DNA from: an uncultured Eubacterium sp.
Lineage (GTDB): Bacteria > Bacillota > Clostridia > Lachnospirales > Lachnospiraceae
NCBI GenBank assembly: GCA_948579355.1
Contig: CAPAOV010000003.1
Coordinates: forward strand, 143,512 to 207,511
Length of the DNA stretch: 64,000 bases
Direction of reading: 5' to 3'
Shown here piece by piece: positions 1 to 8,256 of the stretch (position 1 is its first letter; each line of letters opens with the position of its first letter). Position numbers and translations under genes: made by a program. The notes under the pieces are model-generated. The model was not told the DNA's origin. It ran no database searches and saw only the letters and a program-made list of their open reading frames with translations.

Positions 1-5
1 GCCAT
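1..5 (-). CDS. Start of a gene running off the left edge (partial)
   Basis: Only the start codon and two further bases are inside the window. An ATG on the minus strand at 5-3 is preceded by AAGGTGAG at 9-16, a good ribosome binding site that closely resembles the one before licD. It lies 17 bases after the stop of the KAS III-SDR gene, so it is probably the next gene of the same operon. Nothing can be said about its product. Confidence 0.35.
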
Positions 6-22
6 ACACTCACCTTCCGTTT

Positions 23-1723
23 TTAGCGATTGATAGGAACAATTAAACCGGTTGTATATTGAGAATTATCACTTAACAGATACACCAGTGTTCTGCCTAT
101 GAATAGAGGGCGGTTCATTTCTGCCGGACAATTTTGCTGCAAAAATTTTTCAATCCATTCCTGACCGCTGCCAGTAATTTGTGTTAAGTCCAGTTTTGTT
201 TCGTCATATAAAACTGCGTTCACACGGACTTGTTCATTATTAATGTCTTCCTGAATTTTGGAAAGAATAGTTTCTATTTTCCCTTTTTCTTCATAGTACA
301 TCGGACTATTTTGTGTATGTAAACATTCAATATCTGAAGTAAGTACGATACTACATTCCGCACTCTGCAAAATTTCATCTGCCTGTAGTTTCATACAGAC
401 GTCATAGATTGTATCCGGCGTCATACCTGATTTTGCAAAAACAATTCCATGCAGGCAGATATTATTTTCGGAGCAATATTGTGAAACCTTATCAAATTGC
501 GAAAGTTCTGAATCGTTATGTACTATTACATGGGATTCATAAAACAAATCATCCTGTATATTATACAGTTTGTGTTCATCTGTTCCCTCAAGAATTACCG
601 TTGCGGAGCTACCGCTAAGATATCGGCTAATGTTTTCCCCTATCTCCTCGTCTGCTCCAACAATCAGAATATTGTGTTCAGCCAGTTTCCCTGCTGGTAT
701 TTTGTCACCATCATAGTGTTCATTAGTTTCAATTACAGATAAGATATTTTCGGTGGGAACTTCTGTATATATACTTCCCCATGAAAGTCCTACACCAAAG
801 CCGCAAAGAAATAATTTTATACTTTTCTTGTCTGCAAACTGATTCAGATTGGCACACACCGTTAATGGAACAGAAGTTCCCGACGTGTTTCCGTATTCTT
901 CTAATGAACGGAGCTCTTTTCCTTCTGGAAAATTGCAATTTGTAGCAATACTATCTAAAATTAATTTCTGAGCCTGATGAAATACATAGTAATCAATATC
1001 GTCTTCTTTTAACCCAAAATAATCCTTAAATACTTTTACATCATCTGACACATCATTGATAGCAAATTCAAATACGGCTGTACCATCCATGGTTGTTCCT
1101 TTACCGTAGTGGCGCATAATAGCTTCATACCCGTTACCATCAGATTTCGTCATAAATTTCAGGCTGCTCTGTTCGATTTTTTCCAGTGCAATAGCAGCAC
1201 CTGCCGCACCAAAAATCATTCTTCCTGAGATTGCCTCTTCTGTCATTGGTTCTTCTGGTTCGAGTACCTTACTTGCGGTGTCACCAATCAAAAGCAAAGC
1301 CTTATCTGATATGTTACAGGATTGAAGCAATGCAGAAACAACATGTACGCCAACATTAAAACTAGAACATCCCAGATTAATATCAAAACAGATACAATCT
1401 TTTGGAATGCCCAATCTTTGTTGAAGAAAAAAAGCGGTAGATGGCAGAATATAGTTAGGTCCTTGTGTAATATAGATAAGAATTTTAATCTCATCACTTT
1501 TCCAGTTCAGTTTCTCCATCAAAGGGCAGGCTGCCGCATAACATAAATCAGATGTCCTTTGCTGGGGTCCTGAAATATGTCTTTTTGAAACTCCGGTGAG
1601 CTGGATTTGCTTTTTTGTTCTTCTTGCTCCAAGTATATTTACAAAATTAGTATTTTCCTCAATATATTGCGGTACTGCTGATGCCATACCCTGAATTTTT
1701 ACATTAGAAAATTCACCAATCAT
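23..1723 (-). CDS. KAS III-like ketoacyl-ACP synthase fused to a C-terminal SDR domain
   Basis: The protein has 566 residues. Residues 1-325 form a thiolase-fold condensing enzyme of the FabH type with the full Cys-His-Asn triad: Cys119 in NLGCSSFNVG, His249 in VFHQAQ and Asn279 in YGNTSGTS. FabH normally ends near 320-330 residues. Here about 240 more follow, starting with a Rossmann-like ILIVGADEEIG (352-361) and keeping Ser463 and a YxxxK (Tyr476, Lys480), as in short-chain dehydrogenase/ketoreductases. Condensation and ketoreduction could therefore occur on one chain. The gene lies 10 bases behind an acyl carrier protein gene, and the start has AGGAG upstream. The likely role, inferred from context, is making a short acyl-ACP used to decorate a flagellar glycan. 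Primary fatty-acid synthesis seems less likely, since a separate FASII cluster is present. Family assignment is firm; substrate is unknown. Confidence 0.85.
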   Translation of the reverse strand: MIGEFSNVKIQGMASAVPQYIEENTNFVNILGARRTKKQIQLTGVSKRHISGPQQRTSDLCYAAACPLMEKLNWKSDEIKILIYITQGPNYILPSTAFFLQQRLGIPKDCICFDINLGCSSFNVGVHVVSALLQSCNISDKALLLIGDTASKVLEPEEPMTEEAISGRMIFGAAGAAIALEKIEQSSLKFMTKSDGNGYEAIMRHYGKGTTMDGTAVFEFAINDVSDDVKVFKDYFGLKEDDIDYYVFHQAQKLILDSIATNCNFPEGKELRSLEEYGNTSGTSVPLTVCANLNQFADKKSIKLFLCGFGVGLSWGSIYTEVPTENILSVIETNEHYDGDKIPAGKLAEHNILIVGADEEIGENISRYLSGSSATVILEGTDEHKLYNIQDDLFYESHVIVHNDSELSQFDKVSQYCSENNICLHGIVFAKSGMTPDTIYDVCMKLQADEILQSAECSIVLTSDIECLHTQNSPMYYEEKGKIETILSKIQEDINNEQVRVNAVLYDETKLDLTQITGSGQEWIEKFLQQNCPAEMNRPLFIGRTLVYLLSDNSQYTTGLIVPINR

Positions 1724-1733
1724 TACATTTCTC

Positions 1734-1955
1734 CTAGCTTGGGATATACTGACATACGTCGGCTACTGTCTGAAATTCTTTAATGGTATTTGCAGTAAGA
1801 TTGAAATCATACCTTTTTTTCATTTCAGCAATCAAAGATAATACACTTAAAGAATCCCATTCTTCAACATCTGCAAGAACAGTATCTTCTGATAATGTTC
1901 CTTCATCTACGTCCATAATTTCTTCCAAAAATTCAATTTTCTCTTTTAATGTCAT
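1734..1955 (-). CDS. Specialised acyl carrier protein
   Basis: The 73-residue acidic protein carries the phosphopantetheine site EEWDSLSVL, in which the Ser of DSL is the attachment residue. Length and the four-helix pattern match the acyl carrier protein family. It is clearly different from the FASII carrier protein encoded at 52652-52882. It precedes the KAS III-SDR gene by 10 bases in the same operon and is its likely carrier partner. The ribosome binding site is modest (AAAGGTAGAG). Two sigma-28-type promoters lie 115 and 213 bases upstream, so expression is probably tied to the flagellar regulon. Confidence 0.88.
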   Translation of the reverse strand: MTLKEKIEFLEEIMDVDEGTLSEDTVLADVEEWDSLSVLSLIAEMKKRYDFNLTANTIKEFQTVADVCQYIPS

Positions 1956-2032
1956 TTTACTCTACCTTTCTTTCTTGTTTTTTTGTAAGGATTACATGAT
2001 TAAATTAGCATACTTACATATGATAAAATAAA

Positions 2033-2055
2033 TCCTTAAGATAAAAACTTAAGGA
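2033..2055. other. Stem-loop in the leader of the ACP operon
   Basis: TCCTTAAG and CTTAAGGA form a perfect 8-bp stem around a 7-base loop. Read on the minus strand it is followed by TTTATTTT, so it could end transcription from the sigma-28 promoters upstream, or act as a leader structure between the promoters and the ACP gene. Confidence 0.5.
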
Positions 2056-2069
2056 CATCCTCCCAAATT

Positions 2070-2096
2070 ATATCGGACATTTCATTCTTTTTCTTA
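2070..2096 (-). promoter_or_regulatory. Sigma-28 promoter, proximal, for the ACP/KAS III-SDR operon
   Basis: On the minus strand TAAG is followed after exactly 15 bases by TCCGATAT. This matches the Gram-positive flagellar sigma-28 consensus (TAAA-N15-GCCGATAT) and has the same layout as the promoters of flagellin, flaG and flgM in this window. Confidence 0.7.
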
Positions 2097-2167
2097 ATAT
2101 GTCCCAACCATTATGATATGGTCAATTATCTCAAATTCCTCCCGCAAAGTCAAGAAGTTCTTTTTCT

Positions 2168-2194
2168 ATATCGGATGATACCTGTCCTTTCTTA
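2168..2194 (-). promoter_or_regulatory. Sigma-28 promoter, distal, upstream of the ACP operon
   Basis: This is a second TAAG-N15-TCCGATAT on the minus strand, 98 bases from the proximal one. Just downstream of it (2133-2142) is a 10-base match to the ribosome-binding-site region of flagellin 1 (14708-14717), but no open frame follows. It may be the promoter of a lost flagellin-like gene that now feeds the ACP operon. Confidence 0.65.
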
Positions 2195-2300
2195 ACCTTT
2201 CTTAACCTATCTCAATCAGTTTACCAGCCTTTTCCAAAATACCAAGCCACAGTGCCATAATGTCTTTTATCGTCTTAAAGGACAGAGGTTTCCAACAACT

Positions 2301-2550
2301 CCCTGAGCAATTGGCGGAAACAATTCAAAGAATCATAACATAAGCCTTTATCCCGAAGAAATAAAATCCTCTTCATCTTCCACCTCATTTCCGCACATTG
2401 TCTGCGCATCTTATTGCAAAATATATTGAATTATAGTACGGAACACGATATAATAGAGATATCGGTAAAGGAGGTGTCCCATGAAAACTCAGATTGTAAT
2501 ACTCTATCCATATGAAAACGACACTTCTATTCCTGCACTGGCCGGACTGT
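2301..2550. repeat. Copy 1 of a 250-bp direct repeat (gene-start remnants)
   Basis: This stretch aligns without gaps, at a fixed offset of 4993, to 7294-7543. It contains the first codons of a lost CgeB-like glycosyltransferase on the minus strand (the degenerate copy of the gene starting at 7369), the intergenic divergent promoter, and about 23 codons of a copy of the gene starting at 7474. Similarity stops abruptly at 2550. It is a remnant left by duplication followed by insertion of the aldo/keto reductase-GNAT cassette. Confidence 0.85.
2426..2454 (+). promoter_or_regulatory. Sigma-A promoter captured upstream of the reductase-GNAT pair
   Basis: TTGAAT (2426-2431), a 17-base spacer and a perfect TATAAT (2449-2454) point rightward. 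The promoter lies in the duplicated segment and originally served a copy of the truncated glycosyltransferase gene. It now lies about 200 bases upstream of the reductase gene with no other gene between. Confidence 0.65.
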
Positions 2551-2650
2551 CTTGCACAAGCGCCTCTGTAATAATGAAAACCCCGGAGATAATGGATGTA
2601 ACACTTCTATAAAAGAAAGACTGGAAACAATATAATTTGGAGTTGATACA

Positions 2651-4147
2651 ATGGAATTAAATAAGAAAAACCTAGGTTTTGGGTCTTTAAGATTACCCTG
2701 GAAGAATGGTAAATTGGATATAGAGACGATAATAGAAATGATTGATGAATACCAAAAAGAAGCATTTTGTTATTATGATGTACACCCTCATTATCTTGCG
2801 GGAAAATCAGAAGAAATTATCAAAAGACTAGTAGTAAAAAGATATCCCCGAGAAACATTTTTATTGGCTGATAAAATGCCTTTTGTGTGTAAAAGTAAAG
2901 AAGATTACGAAAATTATTTTGAAGCGTCTTTAAGAAACTGTGGCGTGGATTATTTTGATTATTATCTATTACATTGTATGACTGTTGACATTTATGCTAA
3001 CCACGAAAAACTTGGCGGTTTTGACTTCCTTTTGCAAAAAAAGAAAGAAGGACGTATTAAGCATATAGGTTTTTCCTTTCATGATAAACCGGAATTACTG
3101 GATAAAATTCTGACTGAACATCCGGAAACAGAATTTGTGTATCTGCAAATTAATTATTTTGATTGGAATAATCCACTTATTAGCGCTGAAGAAAATTATC
3201 AGGTTGCTTTAAAACATAATGTACCAATTTTTGTAATGGAACCCCTAAAAGGGGGGAGGTTGATAGAAAAACATATTTCAAAAATCGACCGAAAAGACAT
3301 TAGTATGCCATCACTGGCATTAAATTTTGTGTCCAGTCTGGATGGAGTAGATATCATTATGAGTGGAATGACTACAAAAGAACATGTAACCCAAAACAGA
3401 AAACTATTGCAGAATCCAGTGACCATTCCATCTAATTTATATTCACAGATTAATGATGAGATAAGAAATGAAAACAAGATTTCATGCACCGCTTGTCATT
3501 ATTGCGAACAAGAGTGTCCCCGTGACATTCCTATACCAGATATTTTCTCTTTATTAAATTCGCTTGACAGAGATATCTGGAATACATCATTAAAAGAGTT
3601 TCCCGGGGCCAGATATAAAGTATTTTTGGAAGAATACAAAACCTACACGAGTAATAAGGGTAAGGCAGGAAGTTGTATAAAATGTGGCCGCTGCGAATTA
3701 AAGTGTCCTCAAAAATTGAATATTAGAAGCTATATCAACATAGCAAATAATACGTTTGAAAAAAGTAGTGTGGATTTTATTTGGAAAAGATTTTATACTG
3801 TATGCGGATTAATGCGTGTTTCACAGAAAGGATTAATCTTAAAAGAATGGTTTTTGGTGAAAAACTATAAAAATATAGCCATATATGGTTTGGGTGAAAT
3901 CGGAAGATTATTTTTTAATGAAATGCTGAAATATCCCGAAATAACAGTTCAATACGGAATAGATAAGAATTCCGAAAAGATTAAAATTAACGGACTAAAG
4001 GTTGTGAGTCCGGATGCCAATATAGAAAAGGCAGACGTTATTGTTGTAACACCAACCTTTGCCTTTGATACAATCCGGCATGAGTTAGCAGGTAAAATTG
4101 ACTATCCTATTGTATCCTTAGATGAAATAATAGATTTTTTTGAATGA
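2651..4147 (+). CDS. Aldo/keto reductase with ferredoxin domain and C-terminal Rossmann-like domain
   Basis: The protein has 498 residues. Residues 1-270 are an aldo/keto reductase barrel with the catalytic tetrad positions Asp43, Tyr48, Lys75 and His108. Residues 279-289 and 342-352 carry two 4Fe-4S motifs (CTACHYCEQEC and CIKCGRCELKC), as in bacterial AKR-ferredoxin proteins. Residues about 405-498 add a Rossmann-type segment (IAIYGLGEIGRLFF), like the dinucleotide-binding tails of sugar-modifying enzymes. It probably does redox chemistry on a sugar or other precursor in the cytoplasm. The next gene, GNAT-like, starts 14 bases later, so the two form an operon. The gene is A+T-richer than its neighbours, which hints at separate acquisition. 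The substrate is not known. Confidence 0.8.
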   Translation: MELNKKNLGFGSLRLPWKNGKLDIETIIEMIDEYQKEAFCYYDVHPHYLAGKSEEIIKRLVVKRYPRETFLLADKMPFVCKSKEDYENYFEASLRNCGVDYFDYYLLHCMTVDIYANHEKLGGFDFLLQKKKEGRIKHIGFSFHDKPELLDKILTEHPETEFVYLQINYFDWNNPLISAEENYQVALKHNVPIFVMEPLKGGRLIEKHISKIDRKDISMPSLALNFVSSLDGVDIIMSGMTTKEHVTQNRKLLQNPVTIPSNLYSQINDEIRNENKISCTACHYCEQECPRDIPIPDIFSLLNSLDRDIWNTSLKEFPGARYKVFLEEYKTYTSNKGKAGSCIKCGRCELKCPQKLNIRSYINIANNTFEKSSVDFIWKRFYTVCGLMRVSQKGLILKEWFLVKNYKNIAIYGLGEIGRLFFNEMLKYPEITVQYGIDKNSEKIKINGLKVVSPDANIEKADVIVVTPTFAFDTIRHELAGKIDYPIVSLDEIIDFFE

Positions 4148-4161
4148 GACGGGGTGATTGA

Positions 4162-5187
4162 TTGATTAAAATCAGGCAGGCACAATATGATGATATTCCA
4201 AAAATCATGAAATTTATTGACGAACACTGGAAAAAGGGTCATATCATGGGCAATGACCGCACTATGTTTGAATTCCAGCATGTCAGAGATAAGGAAGTTT
4301 TTTATATTATTGCAGAAGACGATACCGATGGTACAATATATGGTTCTATGGGCTACATTCCCATGGCAGAGCACGAATGGCCCTGTATGTCCACTGTGAT
4401 GATTCAGTCACTGAAAAATCCGGAAAATCGGATACTAGGACAAGAAATGTCGCAATATTTCGCCAAAAATATGCACTGCTACAATCTTTTTTCTGTCAGC
4501 ATTGAAAAACGTTACGCCGCAGCAATTTCCGCTATGGGTGGTTTAATAGGAAAATTAAACCACTACTATCGACTAGGGAAAAACCGTGACTTTAAGATTG
4601 CGAAAATTACGCATTACAAAAAAATACCTATAATAGATATGGGTGGGAAATTAATACCACTAAAAACTTTTGCTGAATTTACCTCATTAGTAGATTTGAA
4701 TGAAATACATCATACTTACCCAAGAAGAACTCCCGCTTACATTGAACACAGATATTACCAACACCCCTATTATGAATATAAGCTATGGGGCATACAGGGG
4801 AAGCAAGGTATAAGAAGCGTTCTTGTGGCAAGAGAAGAATTTGCGGAGGACGCTTGTGTTCTCCGCATTGTGGATTTTTTAGGAAGAGACGAGGAGCTTT
4901 CTTTAGCCGGAAAAGCCTTAGATAAAGTCATCACTCAGGGCGATTACGAATACATAGATTTTTATTGTTACGGAATAGAGGACTCCATTTTGCGGGATGC
5001 CGGATTTTCATTGCGAGATGATAAAGATGAAAATATTATTCCCAACTATTTTGACCCATTTGAAAGAAAAAATATTGACATTAATTTTTATACTTGGTTT
5101 CCACGCGGCATACATGTATATCGTGGTTTTGGTGATCAGGACCGCCCGAATCATGCTATAAATCTAAAAAAAGAAATTATCAAATAG
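4162..5187 (+). CDS. GNAT-family N-acyltransferase-like protein
   Basis: The protein has 341 residues. The N-terminal half reads as a GNAT fold, with a start of the type IRQAQYDDIPKI, a WKKGHIM segment and a beta-strand GTIYGSMGYI. The rest is longer than a minimal GNAT and may hold a second, degenerate GNAT-like lobe. Translation starts at a TTG 4 bases after GGGGTGA. It is co-transcribed with the AKR-ferredoxin gene. In a flagellar glycosylation island, the likely job is transfer of an acyl group to an amino sugar; this is inferred from family and context, and no donor or acceptor can be named. Confidence 0.65.
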   Translation: MIKIRQAQYDDIPKIMKFIDEHWKKGHIMGNDRTMFEFQHVRDKEVFYIIAEDDTDGTIYGSMGYIPMAEHEWPCMSTVMIQSLKNPENRILGQEMSQYFAKNMHCYNLFSVSIEKRYAAAISAMGGLIGKLNHYYRLGKNRDFKIAKITHYKKIPIIDMGGKLIPLKTFAEFTSLVDLNEIHHTYPRRTPAYIEHRYYQHPYYEYKLWGIQGKQGIRSVLVAREEFAEDACVLRIVDFLGRDEELSLAGKALDKVITQGDYEYIDFYCYGIEDSILRDAGFSLRDDKDENIIPNYFDPFERKNIDINFYTWFPRGIHVYRGFGDQDRPNHAINLKKEIIK

Positions 5188-5247
5188 TGGTTTGGGGAGA
5201 AGGGAGTTTAGTCAATCAACATCTCTTTCCCCGTAAACCCACTCCCG

Positions 5248-6213
5248 TCAGCGGGCTTTTCCCGCACAGTACTCTTCTAACGTTCCCACAAATCCACTTT
5301 CGGCAAGACATTTCCTTATTGTTTTCTCCTGCTCCCTATAAAACGGATAATCGTGCTGTGACTGGTTTTTTACAAATTGGCGGTAATCGCCATACTGTCC
5401 AGTCAAATAATCTTCGTAACCACAGGGAACCGCCAACTCCATGTTTTCAAACGGCATTTTGATAAAATCCCGATAACTTTCCTTTTTCACATGAAAATTG
5501 GGATTATTAATATAATAAATAAAATTCGTCATCTCGTCTGCCTCCGCTTCGTCATACAGTGAGCAGACACTGTCCAGTGTTCTCCAAACGGTATTGTACG
5601 CCGACTCATCCCTTGGCAGCGAGACACCGCATATCTCCTCCATCTGGCTAAGCCGCCGTTCTAACTCTCCCGCCCTTTTCAGCTCGTCCCAATGAGATAC
5701 GATTGCCACACCGATTCTAACAATCATTGTCTGTGTGTTCACTAATTCCGCATCTCTCGGCATATAGTCAAGGGGAAATATATCAATTCCCACACCGGAG
5801 AACGGAAAACCATGAAATCTTTTGAAATACTTCGCCTCGTCCCATTTTTCCTTATCCGCAATCACCCGAAGCTGCTGCCCAAATTCTGCTCCCTGAAAGC
5901 GTCTTGTCTTGGCAAACATACCCGCTACCTCGAAACCGTGCGGCAGCTCTTCTAGCAATACCGGAACAAGCCGATTATAATCTTCTCTCTTCAGGCAGAT
6001 ATCAATATCGTCATCCCACGGAATAAATCCCTGATGGCGTATCACTCCTAGCAGCGTTCCGCCGTCGGCAAAATACCGGATTCCGTGACGGTCACACAGC
6101 GTTGTCACAAGCTGCAAAATCTCCAATTCCGCCGCCCAAGCACGCTTCATCAGCTCGGATACCTCAAAATCACAAAGTACTTCTTTCTCAAAAAAATCCT
6201 CACGAAATTCCAT
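5248..6213 (-). CDS. LicD-family nucleotidyl/phosphotransferase-like protein
   Basis: The protein has 321 residues. The LicD hallmark lies near residues 52-74: DGGTLLGVIRHQGFIPWDDD followed by ID. The acidic DDDID cluster is the metal-binding signature of this nucleotidyltransferase-fold family, which transfers phosphocholine or related groups to surface glycans. The chosen ATG (6213) has AAAGGTGAG upstream; a frame extending further upstream lies inside the preceding glycosyltransferase and is discarded. Its start overlaps the end of that gene by 14 bases, so the two are translationally coupled. In this setting it may add a phospho-group to the flagellar or surface glycan. Confidence 0.82.
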   Translation of the reverse strand: MEFREDFFEKEVLCDFEVSELMKRAWAAELEILQLVTTLCDRHGIRYFADGGTLLGVIRHQGFIPWDDDIDICLKREDYNRLVPVLLEELPHGFEVAGMFAKTRRFQGAEFGQQLRVIADKEKWDEAKYFKRFHGFPFSGVGIDIFPLDYMPRDAELVNTQTMIVRIGVAIVSHWDELKRAGELERRLSQMEEICGVSLPRDESAYNTVWRTLDSVCSLYDEAEADEMTNFIYYINNPNFHVKKESYRDFIKMPFENMELAVPCGYEDYLTGQYGDYRQFVKNQSQHDYPFYREQEKTIRKCLAESGFVGTLEEYCAGKAR

Positions 6214-7369
6214 CGCACTCACCTTTCTCTCTATCCGCAAAAACCTGCAGCACCGTATTCGCAATCTCTCGCGCACCAAACTGTTCCTTCGCTTTTGCAA
6301 ATCCCTGACGGGCAATCTCTTCTGCACGACGAGGGTTTTCCAGCAACTCCCCAACAAGCTGCGGCAAAACGTCTTTCTCTGTCAGCGGAAAGGAAACGAG
6401 CTCGCGGTGATTGGTAAAGAGACGCTCGATTACATCGCTAGTATCCGTTACACATACAGTTTCGTTTAACATGGCGGTAAAAATCCGGTCATGCAATCCC
6501 GCCTTAAACCATGGCATAATATTCAGCAAAATTTTGCTGTCGGCAATCATGGAAAATGTTTGCTCAAAGGACACGGGCGGCAGAATCGTGAGATTGGGAT
6601 TCGCGGCGCTGGAGAGCTCGCTCCAACCATTTCCGCACACCGTCACGGGAAGTCCCGCCTCAACCAAATCCGTAATCAGCACGTGCCGGTAATAATTCCG
6701 GAAAAAATAATCCACCGACGGCATTGCAAAGTGCAAAAAAGCGGTGTATTCTTCCCTGTTCATCTCCACTCCGCTCTTCGCTAACACCTTATCAAAGGCA
6801 AATTCTTCCGTCTGATGCGGATTGTCTAAAAGATACTGTATGACGTCGTAACACACGCCTGCTACGACGTCGCCCAACTGCGAAATGCCCTCTAATATTT
6901 TCTGCTCATCGGCATAACTTCCCGAAAAGAGAACTTCGTACCTGCGCTTCTCATACGCAGGCACATACTCTGCCCGCCGTCCGGTGAGAAACGTGCGGTA
7001 TACGCCCGCAATATGGGGATAACATCTTTTTATGTAAGAAACATGATTGTCATCCAGACAAAGCACATACAACTGCCTGAGTTTCGCTGAGAGCGCCTGA
7101 TGATGCATATACGGATGGTCTACAATAAAATCCACAACAGGAACACCAAAGGAATCATACAGATAGACGCCGTGGGAATCTTTTATATTTGTCTGTATAT
7201 TGAACCCAATCACCATATCACACAATCCGATATAATTCTCCAATTCATCCGGAGACGCATAACTGACCGAATGTCCCGCTTCCGTGAGTGCCTCCCCGAG
7301 CAATTGTCGGAAACCATTCAGAGAATCATAACATAATCCTTTATCCCGAAGAAATAAAATCCGCTTCAT
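6200..7369 (-). CDS. CgeB-like glycosyltransferase
   Basis: The protein has about 389 residues. It has a two-domain GT-B layout: an N-terminal part beginning KRILFLRDKG and a C-terminal part with LVEAGLPVTVCGNGW, an MIADSKILLNIMPWF segment and a final helix typical of spore-protein-CgeB-like transferases. ATG 7369 follows GAGGTGG; an ATG at 7381 in the same frame is an alternative start. It heads a two-gene unit with licD. A degraded copy of its first codons lies at 2301-2389. Probable role: transfer of a sugar in flagellin or surface glycan assembly. Donor and acceptor are unknown. Confidence 0.78.
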   Translation of the reverse strand: MKRILFLRDKGLCYDSLNGFRQLLGEALTEAGHSVSYASPDELENYIGLCDMVIGFNIQTNIKDSHGVYLYDSFGVPVVDFIVDHPYMHHQALSAKLRQLYVLCLDDNHVSYIKRCYPHIAGVYRTFLTGRRAEYVPAYEKRRYEVLFSGSYADEQKILEGISQLGDVVAGVCYDVIQYLLDNPHQTEEFAFDKVLAKSGVEMNREEYTAFLHFAMPSVDYFFRNYYRHVLITDLVEAGLPVTVCGNGWSELSSAANPNLTILPPVSFEQTFSMIADSKILLNIMPWFKAGLHDRIFTAMLNETVCVTDTSDVIERLFTNHRELVSFPLTEKDVLPQLVGELLENPRRAEEIARQGFAKAKEQFGAREIANTVLQVFADREKGECDGIS

Positions 7370-7543
7370 CTTCCACCTCATTTCTGCGCATTCTCTGCGC
7401 ATCTTATTACAAAATATATTGAATTATAGTACGGAACACGGTATGATAGAGATAGCGGTAAAGGAGGTATCCCATGAAAACTCAAATTATAATACTCTAT
7501 CCATATGAAAACGACACTTCTGTTCCTGCACTGGCCGGACTGT
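7294..7543. repeat. Copy 2 of the 250-bp direct repeat (intact gene starts)
   Basis: This is the functional counterpart of 2301-2550, aligned without gaps. It spans the 5' end of the CgeB-like gene, the divergent intergenic promoter and the first 23 codons of the gene starting at 7474. Here both genes continue in frame. Confidence 0.85.
7419..7447 (+). promoter_or_regulatory. Sigma-A promoter of the truncated glycosyltransferase gene
   Basis: TTGAAT (7419-7424), a 17-base spacer and TATGAT (7442-7447) are followed by AAGGAGGT (7461-7468) and the ATG at 7474. The arrangement is the same as in the duplicate copy at 2426-2454. Confidence 0.7.
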
Positions 7544-8256
7544 ACCATGAGATTTTACAGCGGCAGGGATACACTGTCTCATCGTTTTGCACCTCCGACT
7601 ACCCATCGTCGGCAGAACTGTTTGACGCCATCACTTCCGAAGCTTCTCCTGATTTTGGCATCTCCCTGAATCTGGCAGGGTTGAACTTTTTAAATACCGG
7701 TGAAGACAGTATTATAATGAAATTGTCTTGTCCGTTTGCCCATGAGCTCCTCATGCCACCATACTATGTAAACCGGTATTTGGATACCCGTATAAATTTT
7801 AACCACATTGTATATGTACACAGAGAATCCGACGCCTCTTATATCCGAAACTATTTTCCGGATATTCCCAAAGTCTGCACCATCCCAAAGCCGGATTGGG
7901 AAACTCGTATTCTTCCTCTCCGCAAAGCGATGGAAGCCTCTGCCGTAGCAGCCGAAATCAATGCTCTGCCGGACGTCTTTTCCATGCTGTGCCAGTCATT
8001 GATTGAAAAACTGAAAGTTCAGCCGGACGCCATATTTCACGAATTAGTCGTAACGTTATTAGGGGAATACGGTATCACTGATATGACCCGCGAAGAAAGC
8101 ATTGAGCTCATTACGATGTGTTCACTGGCAAGTGAATATGTCGATTGTACGGCCGGCGGCGCCGAGATTTTTTCATCTCCTCAGGAAACGCTTGTCACAC
8201 TGCTTCAAAATGCCAATCCCATCTGCGCAAACATTTCCGCAAATTGCTTTTCGTAA
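7474..8256 (+). CDS. Truncated CgeB-like glycosyltransferase, probably a remnant
   Basis: The frame has 260 codons and a strong promoter and ribosome binding site. Residues about 90-225 resemble the N-terminal domain of the glycosyltransferase at 6200-7369 (compare VHRESDASYIRNYFP with LDDNHVSYIKRCYP, and MTREESIELI with MNREEYTAFL). The sugar-nucleotide-binding C-terminal domain is missing. The last about 35 residues may correspond to the extreme C-terminus of the family, which would mean an internal deletion. The final 52 bases overlap the convergent gene 8205-9194. It is expressed in principle but unlikely to be an active transferase. Confidence 0.6.
   Translation: MKTQIIILYPYENDTSVPALAGLYHEILQRQGYTVSSFCTSDYPSSAELFDAITSEASPDFGISLNLAGLNFLNTGEDSIIMKLSCPFAHELLMPPYYVNRYLDTRINFNHIVYVHRESDASYIRNYFPDIPKVCTIPKPDWETRILPLRKAMEASAVAAEINALPDVFSMLCQSLIEKLKVQPDAIFHELVVTLLGEYGITDMTREESIELITMCSLASEYVDCTAGGAEIFSSPQETLVTLLQNANPICANISANCFS

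Noticed and set aside
2195..2300. Coding remnant on the minus strand
   Set aside because: Short stretches can be read as peptide, but frames break within about 25 codons and nothing is recognisable.
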